NCBI RefSeq assembly: GCF_028735875.1
Contig: NZ_CP117834.1
Coordinates: 3,584,001-3,648,000 of the forward strand
Direction of reading: 5' to 3'
Origin: Shouchella hunanensis
GTDB taxonomy: Bacteria; Bacillota; Bacilli; Bacillales; Bacillaceae_D
Length of the DNA: 64,000 bases
Positions 1-8,887 of this stretch are shown one piece after another. The notes under the pieces were generated by a model. The model was not told the origin of the DNA and searched no databases. It saw only the letters and a program-made list of their open reading frames with translations. Made by a program: the position numbers and the translations under genes. Positions within the stretch are counted from its first letter, which is position 1. The number at the start of each line of letters is the position of its first letter.

Positions 1-74
1 CCACTAATCATACAACTATGCCATTGCACTAGACTTTCTCCAACGAGCTCTGCTGATAAGACGTTCAACATCAT
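1..74 (-). CDS. 5' end of an unidentified CDS, cut by the window edge
   Basis: On the minus strand two tandem ATG codons (74 and 71) follow a weak AAGAGGG ribosome binding site and open a frame that runs without a stop for 24 codons to the window edge. It begins MMLNVLSAELVGES. It lies downstream of the TRAP operon terminator, so it would need its own promoter in 75-224. Too little is visible to name a family. The close spacing between AGAGGG and the first ATG favours the second ATG or the following TTG. It could be a chance frame. Confidence 0.4.
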   Translation of the reverse strand, partial: MMLNVLSAELVGESLVQWHSCMIS

Positions 75-135
75 CCCTCTTTTCAAGTTAGTTAAACGAT
101 TCATAAATAGTTTACAATTTTTATAATAGAAAATA

Positions 136-154
136 TACCCTTTTAGTAAAGGTA
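136..154. promoter_or_regulatory. Short imperfect palindrome upstream of the partial CDS
   Basis: Bases 136-154 read TACCCTTTTAGTAAAGGTA, an inverted repeat with AAAGGTA matched by TACCCTTT apart from one base. It lies in the AT-rich leader between the TRAP operon terminator and the partial CDS, where a repressor site could sit. No promoter elements near it are convincing. Confidence 0.3.
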
Positions 155-224
155 CACGAATCTTCCATAATTTTATACTCCTTTATTTAGAACAATGTTA
201 TCGCCTCCATTGAGTTAAAAGTTA

Positions 225-247
225 AAAACGCCTTTTAAGGGCGTTTT
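225..247 (-). terminator. Rho-independent terminator of the TRAP transporter operon
   Basis: On the minus strand an 8-bp perfect stem (AAAACGCC/GGCGTTTT) with a 7-nt loop is followed by a T-rich tail. It lies 33 bases beyond the dctM stop codon. Confidence 0.8.
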
Positions 248-279
248 AGGTTAATGCTTAGTGTAAAAAACGTAAAAAG

Positions 280-1602
280 CTATACCCCTAGTAGATCTGG
301 TAACGCATTTGAAAAGATTGGGAAATACATTACGAGTAATAGAACAACAATGCTAGCTACTAGATAAGGTCCTATACCTTTAACAATGCTTTCTGAAGAA
401 ACGCCAGAGATTCCACTTGCCACAAACAAGTTTAAACCGACAGGTGGTGTAAATAAACCAATAGCAAGGCCAACCGTCATCATAACACCAATGGTGGTTG
501 GATCTACTCCTACTTCAAGTAGGACAGGCATCAGTAACGGTATAAAGATGTAAAACGCAGAAATGGTATCAATAAATGCCCCAACAATTAACAATATTAC
601 TGCAACAAGAAGTAATAGAAGCAAAGGGTTTGTTGTGATTTGCAAGATGCTTGATGTTATGGTAGTGGCTATTTTTTGAGTTGTAATGATGTATGAGAAT
701 AACGAGGCAACTCCAATTATAAGCATAATAACCGCTGATTGAACAGAAGCATCTACTAAAATTTTTGGGATGTGCTTCAATTTCAATTCTCGGTAGAACA
801 AGAAACCGACAAGGAGAGAGTAAAAAACTGCAACGACGGCCGCTTCCGTTGGAGTGAACATGCCAGAATAAATTCCACCTAATATAATGATAGGGATCAT
901 CAGCCCTAATAATGCTTTTAGAAAAGCTTTCGTTACTTCTATAGCTTGTGCTTTTTCAATTGTAACAGCCGCTTCTCCATTGTCCACTTGCCGTTTTTGG
1001 TTTCGTTTATTTACGATCATACTTGCTATGAGTAAACTTATAGCAAGCAACACCCCAGGAACAATCCCGGCGATAAACAATCGCCCTATTGAAATACTAA
1101 TAATGTCACTGGCAATCACGCCAAAAATAATAAACGCGATACTTGGCGGTAGAATGATGCCCAACGAACCGGCACTAGCCACCAATGCAGAGGCAGAGTT
1201 TGCTTTGAATCCGTTTTTTACTAAGGCTGGTATCAAGATAGTCCCCATTGCTGCAACAGTGGCAGGACCTGAACCTGATATGGCTGAAAAGAAAAATGCT
1301 GCTACAATTGTCACGATGACAATGCCATTTTTTCGATGGCCGAATGCTAAATAGGCAAAATCGATTAACCGACTTGATATGCCTGAATATCCCATAATAA
1401 CACCTGCTAACACAAAAAACGGAATGGCTAGTAATGTAAAGGACGAAATGGAAGAATACATTATGCTCGGCAACAGAGCCAGAGAAGATATCCCTGAATC
1501 CATGAGCAATACAATCACAGCTGCGATACCAAGAGCAAATGCTACCGGCAGATTCATAAAGATTAAAAGGAAAAAAAGAACAAACATTAGCGCTGTTAGC
1601 AT
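280..1602 (-). CDS. dctM: TRAP transporter large permease subunit, DctM type
   Basis: This is the large membrane subunit of a tripartite ATP-independent periplasmic-type (TRAP) transporter. The family couples uptake of organic acids to an ion gradient. The 440-residue protein is hydrophobic throughout, with about a dozen membrane segments. It has the family's glycine-rich stretches (SAISGSGPATVAAMG near residue 110, GLFTPPVGLNLFVASG near 385). It starts at an ATG directly after the dctQ stop codon and is the last gene of dctP-dctQ-dctM, followed by a terminator. The substrate cannot be read from this subunit. The neighbouring CoA ligase and oxidase suggest a carboxylic or hydroxy acid. Confidence 0.93.
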   Translation of the reverse strand: MLTALMFVLFFLLIFMNLPVAFALGIAAVIVLLMDSGISSLALLPSIMYSSISSFTLLAIPFFVLAGVIMGYSGISSRLIDFAYLAFGHRKNGIVIVTIVAAFFFSAISGSGPATVAAMGTILIPALVKNGFKANSASALVASAGSLGIILPPSIAFIIFGVIASDIISISIGRLFIAGIVPGVLLAISLLIASMIVNKRNQKRQVDNGEAAVTIEKAQAIEVTKAFLKALLGLMIPIIILGGIYSGMFTPTEAAVVAVFYSLLVGFLFYRELKLKHIPKILVDASVQSAVIMLIIGVASLFSYIITTQKIATTITSSILQITTNPLLLLLLVAVILLIVGAFIDTISAFYIFIPLLMPVLLEVGVDPTTIGVMMTVGLAIGLFTPPVGLNLFVASGISGVSSESIVKGIGPYLVASIVVLLLVMYFPIFSNALPDLLGV

Positions 1603-2112
1603 TTACATCTTCAACTCCTTTGAATCTGCGTCTGTTTTTGGTAGAGGTAGCTTCTGATCTCTTTTTAATCGAATGACCATCATTTCAACCGTTCGTATCA
1701 TGCATAATAGCGAACCTAAAGGAATCGCCCCAGTGAAGATCCACTGTGGGATGTTTAATGCCGGCGTCACTCTACCTCGTTCCATTTGATTGAACACGAG
1801 TTCCATACCGAAGAAAAGTGTTAAAGATAAAAAGAATAACATGAGCAAACTAGTCAAGATCACAAGAAATCGTTGAATAGATGGATTGAATTTAGTGAAA
1901 AAATAATGGAACCCAAAATGGGATTGGCGTCTTATAGCAATAGAAGCACCTACGAATGTAGCTAATACGAACAAATTAATGGTGATCTCTTCTGCAAATG
2001 CAAAAGATGTATCAAAGAAATACCTTGAGAGGACGTTTGCAAATGTGATACATGCCATCCCTGCCATAGCAATCATCACAATCGTATTCTCTATGAACGC
2101 TAAGAATTTCAC
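1603..2112 (-). CDS. dctQ: TRAP transporter small permease subunit, DctQ type
   Basis: This 169-residue protein has four predicted membrane helices, the normal size and topology for the DctQ subunit that links the binding protein to DctM. Charged and aromatic residues after the second helix (RRQSHFGFHYFF) resemble the conserved DctQ loop. Its ATG overlaps the dctP stop codon (ATGA) and its stop abuts the dctM start, so the three genes are translationally coupled. It has no catalytic function and is expected to work only as part of the complex. Confidence 0.9.
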   Translation of the reverse strand: MKFLAFIENTIVMIAMAGMACITFANVLSRYFFDTSFAFAEEITINLFVLATFVGASIAIRRQSHFGFHYFFTKFNPSIQRFLVILTSLLMLFFLSLTLFFGMELVFNQMERGRVTPALNIPQWIFTGAIPLGSLLCMIRTVEMMVIRLKRDQKLPLPKTDADSKELKM

Positions 2113-3140
2113 CCTTCATCCACCTCACTTCCATTTGCTTCTTTTAAGAACGTGTTTAAATGTCTATCTCCCCAGACCTCTCTAAAATGATCGTAAACGT
2201 TTTGAGAACTTTCTCTAAACTGTTCAATTTCATCATCAGTTGGATAATAGATTTCCATTCCTTTTTCCTCTAGTTCGGCTATTTGAGCCTCTTCTTTCTG
2301 ACGAGTTAAGCTAATTTGATAGTCGTTCGCTTCACTTGCGACTTTTTTTATGAGGTCTTGATCTGAATGGGATAATGAGTCAAATAAGTCTTTATTCATA
2401 CCGAATACAAGTGCATCATAGACGTAGTTCCACATTGTCATGTACTTCTGTACTTCTATTAGACCTGCTGAATAGGTAACATCTACTGGATTTTCTTGAC
2501 CATCAATTGTTCCTTGTTGTAGCGCTGTATACACTTCTGAAAACGCCATTGTAATCGGGTCTGCTGATTGGCTCCGGTAAAGATTCGTAAAGACACCCAT
2601 ACTTGGTACGCGAATTTTTAAATGATCGAGGTCGTCAGGATTCCTTATGGGACGAGTGTCATTTGTAATTTGTCTGAAACCACTCTCTCCAAAACCAAGA
2701 GGCTCTACCCCTCTTTCTCTCAACATTTGATTAATAATCTCCCCGCTCTCTCCATTCAATACACGCTCTGCATCACTAAAGTCATTGATTAAAAAAGGTG
2801 CACTTAAAACTCCAAATCTAGGATCAATGCCTGCATAGATAATACTAGAGTTGTAAGAAAAATCTTTTAATCCATCCATTAGCTGTTCAACGCCAGCTTC
2901 AGGGTTTCCAGCAGATAATTGTTCATTTGTATAAACATCGACTACGAAACGTCCATTACTTTCTCTTTCTAAATCCTCAGCGAATTTTATTGCTCCTGCA
3001 TACCACGTTGAACCTGGCCCCACCGTTACCGTCATTTTCCATTCGTACATTTCTTCAGCTACCGATGCATTCGATGTGCACCCTCCTAAACCAACAAGCA
3101 AAAGAAGAAATAAGCTTTTGTTTATGATTTTCTTAACCAT
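2109..3140 (-). CDS. dctP: TRAP transporter substrate-binding lipoprotein, DctP type
   Basis: The 343-residue protein opens with a lipoprotein signal peptide ending in the lipobox LGGC (Cys about residue 21), so it should be tethered outside the membrane. The rest matches the DctP fold. It includes the segment around residues 165-200 with LKIRVPSMGVFTNLYRS and the nearby PITMAFSEVYTALQQGTIDGQENP, where the family's conserved arginine binds the substrate carboxylate and the Q-x-G-x-x-D-G-Q-E-N-P motif lies. It is preceded by AGAAGGAGGTCGAG and then ATG. It is the first gene of the TRAP operon, and a cre-like site lies 26 bases upstream, so catabolite control by CcpA is likely. The ligand is unknown. 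Confidence 0.92.
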   Translation of the reverse strand: MVKKIINKSLFLLLLVGLGGCTSNASVAEEMYEWKMTVTVGPGSTWYAGAIKFAEDLERESNGRFVVDVYTNEQLSAGNPEAGVEQLMDGLKDFSYNSSIIYAGIDPRFGVLSAPFLINDFSDAERVLNGESGEIINQMLRERGVEPLGFGESGFRQITNDTRPIRNPDDLDHLKIRVPSMGVFTNLYRSQSADPITMAFSEVYTALQQGTIDGQENPVDVTYSAGLIEVQKYMTMWNYVYDALVFGMNKDLFDSLSHSDQDLIKKVASEANDYQISLTRQKEEAQIAELEEKGMEIYYPTDDEIEQFRESSQNVYDHFREVWGDRHLNTFLKEANGSEVDEG

Positions 3141-3165
3141 CTCGACCTCCTTCTCGACACCTTTA

Positions 3166-3179
3166 TTAAAGCGCTTACA
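3166..3179 (-). promoter_or_regulatory. cre-like site (CcpA binding) upstream of dctP
   Basis: The minus strand reads TGTAAGCGCTTTAA. It matches the Bacillus cre consensus TGWAARCGYTWNCA at every position except the penultimate base. It lies in the 111-bp gap between the FAD-oxidase gene and dctP, immediately upstream of the dctP ribosome binding site. Binding there would block transcription into the transporter genes when preferred sugars are present. Confidence 0.6.
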
Positions 3180-3251
3180 TAAAGGACGATCTCCGGGTGG
3201 AGACCAAAATTAGTTCTTTCCCTAATAGGAAAAAAGCTATTTATGGGGCAA

Positions 3252-4634
3252 TTAAATGAAAATGTTCTTATTTGGATTAAACAAATTAGTTGGATCCAAA
3301 GCTCGCTTTATGGATTTCATCACACGTAAGGCGTCACCATGCTCCTCTTCTAAATACTTCACTTTTCCGACACCTACCCCATGTTCACCTGTACATGTTC
3401 CGTTAACCTGTAAGGCAAAACGAACGATTTTTTCGTTATATGCAGCTACATTGGCTAATTCGTTTGAATCATGTGGGTCAACTAACAATAGAGCATGAAA
3501 ATTGCCATCACCTACATGTCCGACAATGCCGGCTTCAATGTGATGTTCTAAGGCAGTCATTTGTGCATGTTTAATGGCCTCAGCAAGGCTTGAAAGAGGA
3601 ACACAGACATCTGTCACCATTAATTTCTTTCTTGGCTCACTATGTGAAAAGGCGTAGGCAACATTGTGTCGTGCATGCCATAATGCACTTCGTTCAGCGT
3701 TGTCTTTAGCATAATGAAAATCAGTGCTATTATAGTCACTCATAATGCTTTCACAAAACGCCAAATCATGCTGAACCGATTGTGGATTCCCATGAAATTC
3801 TAAAAACAACGTAGGGCTTAGAGGGAATTTCGTATCGTTATGCTGATTGACTTTCATCATGGAAATCTCGTCAATGAGTTCTATTCTAGCTACAGGGATT
3901 CCAGCTTGTAAAACAGCCGTGACTGAAGAAACAGCGTCGTGAAGAGATGGAAACTGTACACGACCAGCCACGATCTTTTCTGGAATGCCATAGACCTTTA
4001 ACGTCATTTCTGTATAACAACCGAGTGTCCCTTCAGCTCCGACAAATAAATTATTGAGATCATAGCCGGAGGATGATTTAACAGCTCGATTTCCACTATG
4101 AATAATAGTCCCATCTGCCAAGACGACTTCAAGATCTCTAACTTGATCTCGCATCACACCGTATTTGACTGAATTCGTTCCACTTGCATTGGTTGAGACC
4201 ATCCCCCCAACAGTTGCATTTGCGCCAGGATCTACAGAGAAAAACAAGCCGTATTTTTTTAATTCTTGGTTTAGTTGATCACGAGTGACACCAGGCTGTA
4301 CGGTCACTAACAGATCTTCCGGATCAACGGACAGAATCGCATTCATTTGGCTAAAATCAATGACAACTCCTTTTTGATAAGGGATTACATGTCCTTCTAA
4401 ACTTGTGCCTAAACCGTAAGGATAAATTTTTTCATTAAAGCTTGCGGCTAGTTTTACAATTGAACGTACATCCTCTTTAGACTGAGGATAAACAACAACG
4501 TCTGGCAATGATGGCTGGTGATAGGATTCATCACTACTATGAAGAGAGCGCTGTGTTTCGTTGAAATACACGTTTTGCTTGCCTACTTTCATCACCAATT
4601 CTTCAATAAACGGGGTTGATTTTAATGTTCCCAC
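3252..4634 (-). CDS. FAD-linked oxidase of the GlcD/D-lactate dehydrogenase type
   Basis: This 460-residue flavoprotein has the vanillyl-alcohol-oxidase fold. An N-terminal FAD-binding domain carries YPYGLGTSLEGH near residue 77 and PGANATVGGMVSTNASGTNS near residue 137, which contact the cofactor. A C-terminal FAD-oxidase domain ends with GTCTGEHGVG near residue 415. Such enzymes oxidise D-2-hydroxy acids (glycolate, D-lactate and relatives) to 2-oxo acids. No GlcE/GlcF partners are present. It starts at GTG after AAAGGAGGATGTGAC, and the longest frame uses the same codon. It overlaps the upstream DUF35 gene by 13 bases. Its place in the cluster suggests it oxidises the imported compound or an intermediate; the exact substrate is open. 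Confidence 0.88.
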   Translation of the reverse strand: MGTLKSTPFIEELVMKVGKQNVYFNETQRSLHSSDESYHQPSLPDVVVYPQSKEDVRSIVKLAASFNEKIYPYGLGTSLEGHVIPYQKGVVIDFSQMNAILSVDPEDLLVTVQPGVTRDQLNQELKKYGLFFSVDPGANATVGGMVSTNASGTNSVKYGVMRDQVRDLEVVLADGTIIHSGNRAVKSSSGYDLNNLFVGAEGTLGCYTEMTLKVYGIPEKIVAGRVQFPSLHDAVSSVTAVLQAGIPVARIELIDEISMMKVNQHNDTKFPLSPTLFLEFHGNPQSVQHDLAFCESIMSDYNSTDFHYAKDNAERSALWHARHNVAYAFSHSEPRKKLMVTDVCVPLSSLAEAIKHAQMTALEHHIEAGIVGHVGDGNFHALLLVDPHDSNELANVAAYNEKIVRFALQVNGTCTGEHGVGVGKVKYLEEEHGDALRVMKSIKRALDPTNLFNPNKNIFI

Positions 4635-4951
4635 GTCACATCCTCCTTTTTAGCAATGTAAGCTCCGTCTGTTACATCCACTATCGAAACAGTGTCACCA
4701 ATTTTAATATCTGTGTTACTGCATCTAGCAGACAATCGCATGCCCTTTCGTATGTTAATACATACAATCACATAGGGAGAAAGGGCTTGCAGTTTCTCTG
4801 GAGCTGCGTAGATCGTTGTATGAGAATAAACAATACCTCTACCCTCTATTCGTTGTTCAACTTGGTTGTCACTTAAACATTTTGAGCAATAGAGCTTTTG
4901 CTCAAGCCATTCATGGTGGCAATCAAGGCATGCGTAGAGAGGAATGTTCAT
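4622..4951 (-). CDS. DUF35 OB-fold protein with zinc ribbon, thiolase partner
   Basis: The 109-residue protein starts at the ATG preceded by GAAGGAGGGCGCATAAA; a longer frame upstream lies inside the thiolase gene and lacks a site. Residues 1-30 form a rubredoxin-like zinc ribbon with two CxxC pairs (CLDC and CSKC). The rest is an OB fold with the typical GRGIVYSHTTIY segment. Members of this family act as the small partner of thiolase-like enzymes, for example in sterol side-chain degradation, where the pair forms a stable complex. The gene begins one base after the thiolase stop, which supports such a complex here. Confidence 0.88.
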   Translation of the reverse strand: MNIPLYACLDCHHEWLEQKLYCSKCLSDNQVEQRIEGRGIVYSHTTIYAAPEKLQALSPYVIVCINIRKGMRLSARCSNTDIKIGDTVSIVDVTDGAYIAKKEDVTWEH

Positions 4952-4952
4952 T

Positions 4953-6092
4953 TTATGCGCCCTCCTTCTTAAACAGATGAACGAGGGAATAAGCACCTGT
5001 ACCACCAAGGTTCTGTGCTAAACCAATCCGTGCTTGTTCTACTTGATTGCACGCTTCACCCCTTAATTGGCTTATAATTTGTACAATTTGTGCAATACCC
5101 GTTGCTCCGATAGGGTGACCTTTTGACAATAAGCCGCCGCTAGTGTTTACAGGAATTTCTCCTCCATGTTCTGTTAGGTGTTTTTCAATTGCTTCAAAGC
5201 CAGTTCCTTTCTCAAAAAAACCGAGTTCTTCAATGGCAATGATCTCAGTCATCGAGAAGCAATCGTGCAATTCGACTACATCCACATCTTTCGGTTCTAA
5301 AGAAGCTTGTTCATATGCCTGTTTCGCTGCCTCATACGTGGCTGGTATTCGGGTTAAATCGTTCACTTCTTGCATAATGGGTGTGCCTGATGCTTGACCT
5401 GAAGCAATGATCTCTACTCCGCTATTCCTGTTGTTCTCGATGACTACAGCAGCAGCTCCATCTGATAGTGGGGAGCAGTCATATAAGCCAAGGGGATCCG
5501 TAATCATTCGAGCATTGATAATTTCTTCTAACGTCAACTCTGTATGAAATTGTGAAAGAGGATTATGCAATGCATAATTTCTGTTTTTGCGGGCAACCAT
5601 GGCTAAGTGCGTTTTTGTTGCGCCATACTCATACATGTAGCGATTGGCTACAGCACCGAAGTAACCTGGAAACGTTAATCCAGTGTTTGATTCCATCGTG
5701 CTGTTGTCCATCGCATAATTAATCGCTGTGATGACTTGATTCGTATGAATATGTGTCATTTTCTCGCCACCAACAACGAGTATGGCGTTGTACTCTCCTG
5801 CTTTGAGTAATTGATAGGCTTGCCGAAACGCAATTCCACCTGAAGCACATGCCCCTTCTGTTTTCATAGAAGGGATATTGCCTAAACCTAACTCAGATAC
5901 AAGAATGCTTCCTAAAATTTCTTGCTGTTCTAAAGGTCCTCCCATGAAATTACCAACAATAATGGCGTCAATCTTTGGTCTACCGGCATCAATAAGTGCT
6001 TGCCGAGATGCTTTTAAAAGCAAGGTTTTCAATGAATCATTGCATTTTCCAAATGGGGTCATGCCTAAACCAGTTACAGCAACACGAGTCAT
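4953..6092 (-). CDS. Thiolase-family protein (SCP-2-like/lipid-transfer type)
   Basis: The 379-residue protein has the thiolase fold. The nucleophile region reads TEGACASGGIAF with cysteine near residue 83. The C-terminal part has VELHDCFSMTEI and NTSGGLLSKGHPIGATG, which carry the catalytic histidines of the SCP-2-type branch. That branch often pairs with a DUF35 protein, encoded immediately downstream here, and performs thiolysis or retro-aldol cleavage of CoA esters. The ATG overlaps the stop of the CoA ligase gene by 4 bases (ATGA). The order ligase-thiolase-DUF35 suggests activation of an acid to its CoA ester followed by chain cleavage. The second cysteine of classical thiolases is not obvious. 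Confidence 0.9.
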   Translation of the reverse strand: MTRVAVTGLGMTPFGKCNDSLKTLLLKASRQALIDAGRPKIDAIIVGNFMGGPLEQQEILGSILVSELGLGNIPSMKTEGACASGGIAFRQAYQLLKAGEYNAILVVGGEKMTHIHTNQVITAINYAMDNSTMESNTGLTFPGYFGAVANRYMYEYGATKTHLAMVARKNRNYALHNPLSQFHTELTLEEIINARMITDPLGLYDCSPLSDGAAAVVIENNRNSGVEIIASGQASGTPIMQEVNDLTRIPATYEAAKQAYEQASLEPKDVDVVELHDCFSMTEIIAIEELGFFEKGTGFEAIEKHLTEHGGEIPVNTSGGLLSKGHPIGATGIAQIVQIISQLRGEACNQVEQARIGLAQNLGGTGAYSLVHLFKKEGA

Positions 6093-7573
6093 CCTTTCAC
6101 CCCTTCTTCATACAATTTTTTTAATTCTCTTCTTAAAATCTTTCCATATGGGCTCTTCGGTAAGGATGGAACAATCTTAATATGTGCTGGTTTTTTATAG
6201 CTTGCTACGTGTTCTTTACAGTGAGTCACCAGCTGACTTTCTTCAACAGTAACGCCATTTTTCAAGACAACATGGGCATAAACCGACTCACCCCACTTCT
6301 CATTCTCGACACCAAAAACACAAGCTTCTTTCACTGCTTTGTGGAGATTAAGTACCTCTTCCACCTCTCTAGGGTAAATGTTCATACCGCCGCTAATAAT
6401 GACGTCGTTTTTTCGATCAATTAAATGCAGATGTCCAAAAGGATCGACCCAACCTAAATCCCCTGTATAAAACCAGCCATCTTTTATAGCGTTGTTTGTT
6501 GCCTCATCATTTGCCCAATAGTTATCCATTACTAGAGGACCCTTACATGTAATTTCTCCAACCTCGCCTTGACGAACTTCATTTCCCGTTTCATCCCGAA
6601 GAACCATTTCCACCATCGGACCAACCGCACCACACGATGATAAGTAATATGGTAGTTTGCTTTTTGGCATAATAGTAATGGCCATCGGTGCTTCAACTAA
6701 TCCATACGTCTCAGCGAATATGGGACCAAGTTTGTCGAGAGCCTCTTGCAATTTTTCTGAAGCAATTGGTGCCCCTGCCATATTTATTGACTTTAAATAG
6801 CGTAGCTTTTTAGGCTCAAAAGCCTCATCTTGAACCATCAAATTAACAATGGTTGGAACCATAAATATAGTTGTGACTCTCTCTTTTTCAAGCTGATCTG
6901 CTATGGATTTTGGATCGAATTTGTCGAAAATGACTTGCTTAAGCCCGAAGAATAAAGCACATTGAGCTAAAAAATTACTACCGTGAGTTAAGGGTGCTAC
7001 ATGACCGACAACATCTTCATAGCCTAACTCACAAGCCATTATAAGCGATTGTGCAGAGGCAATAATAGCACGATGAGATAATACAGCTCCTTTTGGTCTG
7101 CCTGTCGTGCCCGATGTATACATAATAGCAAAAGCGTCCGTGTCTAAGACAGAACAATCTGGGTATTCAGAATGAACATTAGCCAATAAGGACTCATATT
7201 CATTCTCAAACGTTACAATATCTCCTCTATAGTCAACATTCATGAGTAAGGAGATTTCACCAATAATTAATTTCGCCTTAGCATTTTCTAAAATAAATTG
7301 TATTTCTTTTGGATGAAGTTTCGTATTAATTGGTACTTTAATCAGTCCCGTCATGGCTACAGCAAGATCAATAACAATGTGTTCAACTCGATTTGCTGAT
7401 AAAATTCCAATTCGGTCTCCCTTTAGTAATCCTTTAGATGTGAAAACTGAAGCGAGTCGACACGACTCTTCTTTTAACTGTCGATACGTTAATTGACGTC
7501 GTTTATCAACAACAGCTATTTTTTCTGCATGTTGCGTGCATGTTTGTTTCGCCAACTGTGAAAGCGTTATCAA
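6089..7573 (-). CDS. AMP-forming acyl-CoA synthetase
   Basis: The 494-residue enzyme belongs to the ANL superfamily and should activate a carboxylic acid to its CoA thioester through an acyl-adenylate. The P-loop-like motif AIMYTSGTTGRPKGAVLSH lies near residue 150. ETYGLVEAP (A5 region) and YTGDLGWVDPFGHLHLIDR (A7/A8 hinge region) follow. The C-terminal lysine region SLPKSPYGKILRREL closes the protein. It begins at TTG after TAAGGAGGTGCTATT. It is the third gene downstream of the SDR and overlaps the thiolase gene. Substrate specificity cannot be read from the sequence; a short, branched or aromatic acid imported by the TRAP system is a reasonable guess. Confidence 0.9.
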   Translation of the reverse strand: MITLSQLAKQTCTQHAEKIAVVDKRRQLTYRQLKEESCRLASVFTSKGLLKGDRIGILSANRVEHIVIDLAVAMTGLIKVPINTKLHPKEIQFILENAKAKLIIGEISLLMNVDYRGDIVTFENEYESLLANVHSEYPDCSVLDTDAFAIMYTSGTTGRPKGAVLSHRAIIASAQSLIMACELGYEDVVGHVAPLTHGSNFLAQCALFFGLKQVIFDKFDPKSIADQLEKERVTTIFMVPTIVNLMVQDEAFEPKKLRYLKSINMAGAPIASEKLQEALDKLGPIFAETYGLVEAPMAITIMPKSKLPYYLSSCGAVGPMVEMVLRDETGNEVRQGEVGEITCKGPLVMDNYWANDEATNNAIKDGWFYTGDLGWVDPFGHLHLIDRKNDVIISGGMNIYPREVEEVLNLHKAVKEACVFGVENEKWGESVYAHVVLKNGVTVEESQLVTHCKEHVASYKKPAHIKIVPSLPKSPYGKILRRELKKLYEEGVKG

Positions 7574-7585
7574 AATAGCACCTCC

Positions 7586-8053
7586 TTATGTCGATTTAGA
7601 AGTAAACGAGATGGTTTTGTAGTTTAAAGCAGCATTGTATTTACGTATGGCGGTCACATCATGTGAGTGGATGAGCGTAAATTCAACAGTTATGCAAACT
7701 TTATTGTAGCCCCTTAGGAAATGACCAGCATGAATACTTCCGTCCATTCGCTCAACAAGTCCATGTAAATGCATATCAAGATCACCGCTCTCATCTTGAC
7801 AAATGAAGCCAGTCGCTTGGATTAACTCAACAGGTTCATGAATAGTGAATGGGTCCGCATAGCCGTCTGGTCTATTTTTTTCATTTACTTTAAAAACGGT
7901 GAATCCTGTTTTATCTAAAGAACCAATACACGTAACCATACCTGAATGAATCTGATGTTCTTTACAGATGGCAAGAATCCCGTCCATTAAATCATCTCCG
8001 ACACCTAATGAACCATATAAGACTTGATTGTTCGTCGCTATTTGAATACTCAT
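7586..8053 (-). CDS. PPC/DUF296-domain protein
   Basis: The 155-residue protein is a single PPC (plants and prokaryotes conserved, DUF296) domain. The central region has GMVTCIGSLD near residue 38 and later DLDMHLHGLVERMDGSIHAGHFLRG, whose histidines match the metal- or ligand-binding histidines of the family. Plant members are fused to AT hooks, but bacterial stand-alone forms have no settled function. The ATG follows GGGGAGGATACACAT. It lies between the SDR and the CoA ligase with short gaps, so it is part of the catabolic operon. It may bind a pathway metabolite. Confidence 0.85.
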   Translation of the reverse strand: MSIQIATNNQVLYGSLGVGDDLMDGILAICKEHQIHSGMVTCIGSLDKTGFTVFKVNEKNRPDGYADPFTIHEPVELIQATGFICQDESGDLDMHLHGLVERMDGSIHAGHFLRGYNKVCITVEFTLIHSHDVTAIRKYNAALNYKTISFTSKST

Positions 8054-8074
8054 ATGTGTATCCTCCCCAGAACG

Positions 8075-8848
8075 TTATCCAATGGCAGAACCTCCACAAA
8101 CTTTTAATACTTCTCCTGTGACATAGTCAGAGTAAGAAGAAGCAAAGTACACAACGGCACCGGCAATGTCTTCTGGATTGCCCATACGATTAATGACTTG
8201 ATTACTTAATGGATAATCAAGGTCCTTTGTAATTTCAGTTTTAATTGGTCCTGGTGCAATACTATTGCATGTAATGCCAAGTTCACCGACTTCTTTCGCA
8301 ATCCATTTTGTTAGCGCAATAACACCGCCTTTTGAAGCTGCGTAGGCAGGACCAGACCGGGCTGATTTTTTCCCGTCGTTATAGGATAAAGGGCCGCCCA
8401 TAATCCCTGAAATAGAACTAACATTAATAATTTTACCGTGTCCTTGCTTTTTCATATAAGGATAAATAGCTGCTTTTGACATGAGGAATGTTCCCCTTAA
8501 GTTTGTATTAATGTCCCGATCCCACATCTCCTCTGTCATCTGTTCAAGATCTAATCTTGAGCATGTACCTGCATTGTTGACAACAATATCAATGGATCCA
8601 AATCGTTCATTAACGTCTTTCATTAATTGTTCAATAACTGCATTATCTTTTACATCAAGACCCACACTCATCACTTCACTGTGACTAAATTCTTGAAGCT
8701 TCCTAATTGTCGCTGATGTTTCCTCACAATTTAGTAGATCCACTAACACAACATGGGCACCTTCTTTAGCGAGAGCGATTGCAGAGGCCGCTCCAATTCC
8801 TCGAGATGCACCTGTAATAATCGCTACTTTTCCTAACAATGTCGTCAT
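8075..8848 (-). CDS. Short-chain dehydrogenase/reductase (FabG-like)
   Basis: The 257-residue protein is a classical SDR. The cofactor-binding motif TGASRGIG lies near residue 14, NNAG near 90, the active-site serine in INVSSISG near 142, and the YAASK tyrosine/lysine pair near 168. An insertion between serine and tyrosine (about residues 147-165, with NDGKKSARSG) is longer than in FabG. An acidic residue after the second strand (VLVDLLN) suggests NAD preference. The ATG is preceded by TTGGAGGATGAACAAAC. As the first gene of the run after the IclR regulator, it probably oxidises or reduces a hydroxy/keto intermediate of the pathway. Confidence 0.9.
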   Translation of the reverse strand: MTTLLGKVAIITGASRGIGAASAIALAKEGAHVVLVDLLNCEETSATIRKLQEFSHSEVMSVGLDVKDNAVIEQLMKDVNERFGSIDIVVNNAGTCSRLDLEQMTEEMWDRDINTNLRGTFLMSKAAIYPYMKKQGHGKIINVSSISGIMGGPLSYNDGKKSARSGPAYAASKGGVIALTKWIAKEVGELGITCNSIAPGPIKTEITKDLDYPLSNQVINRMGNPEDIAGAVVYFASSYSDYVTGEVLKVCGGSAIG

Positions 8849-8887
8849 GTTTGTTCATCCTCCAATTTCACTTATTAGTTTGTAAAA

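Noticed and set aside
887-1354. 155-codon plus-strand frame inside dctM
   Set aside because: Antisense shadow of a membrane-protein gene; no ribosome binding site.
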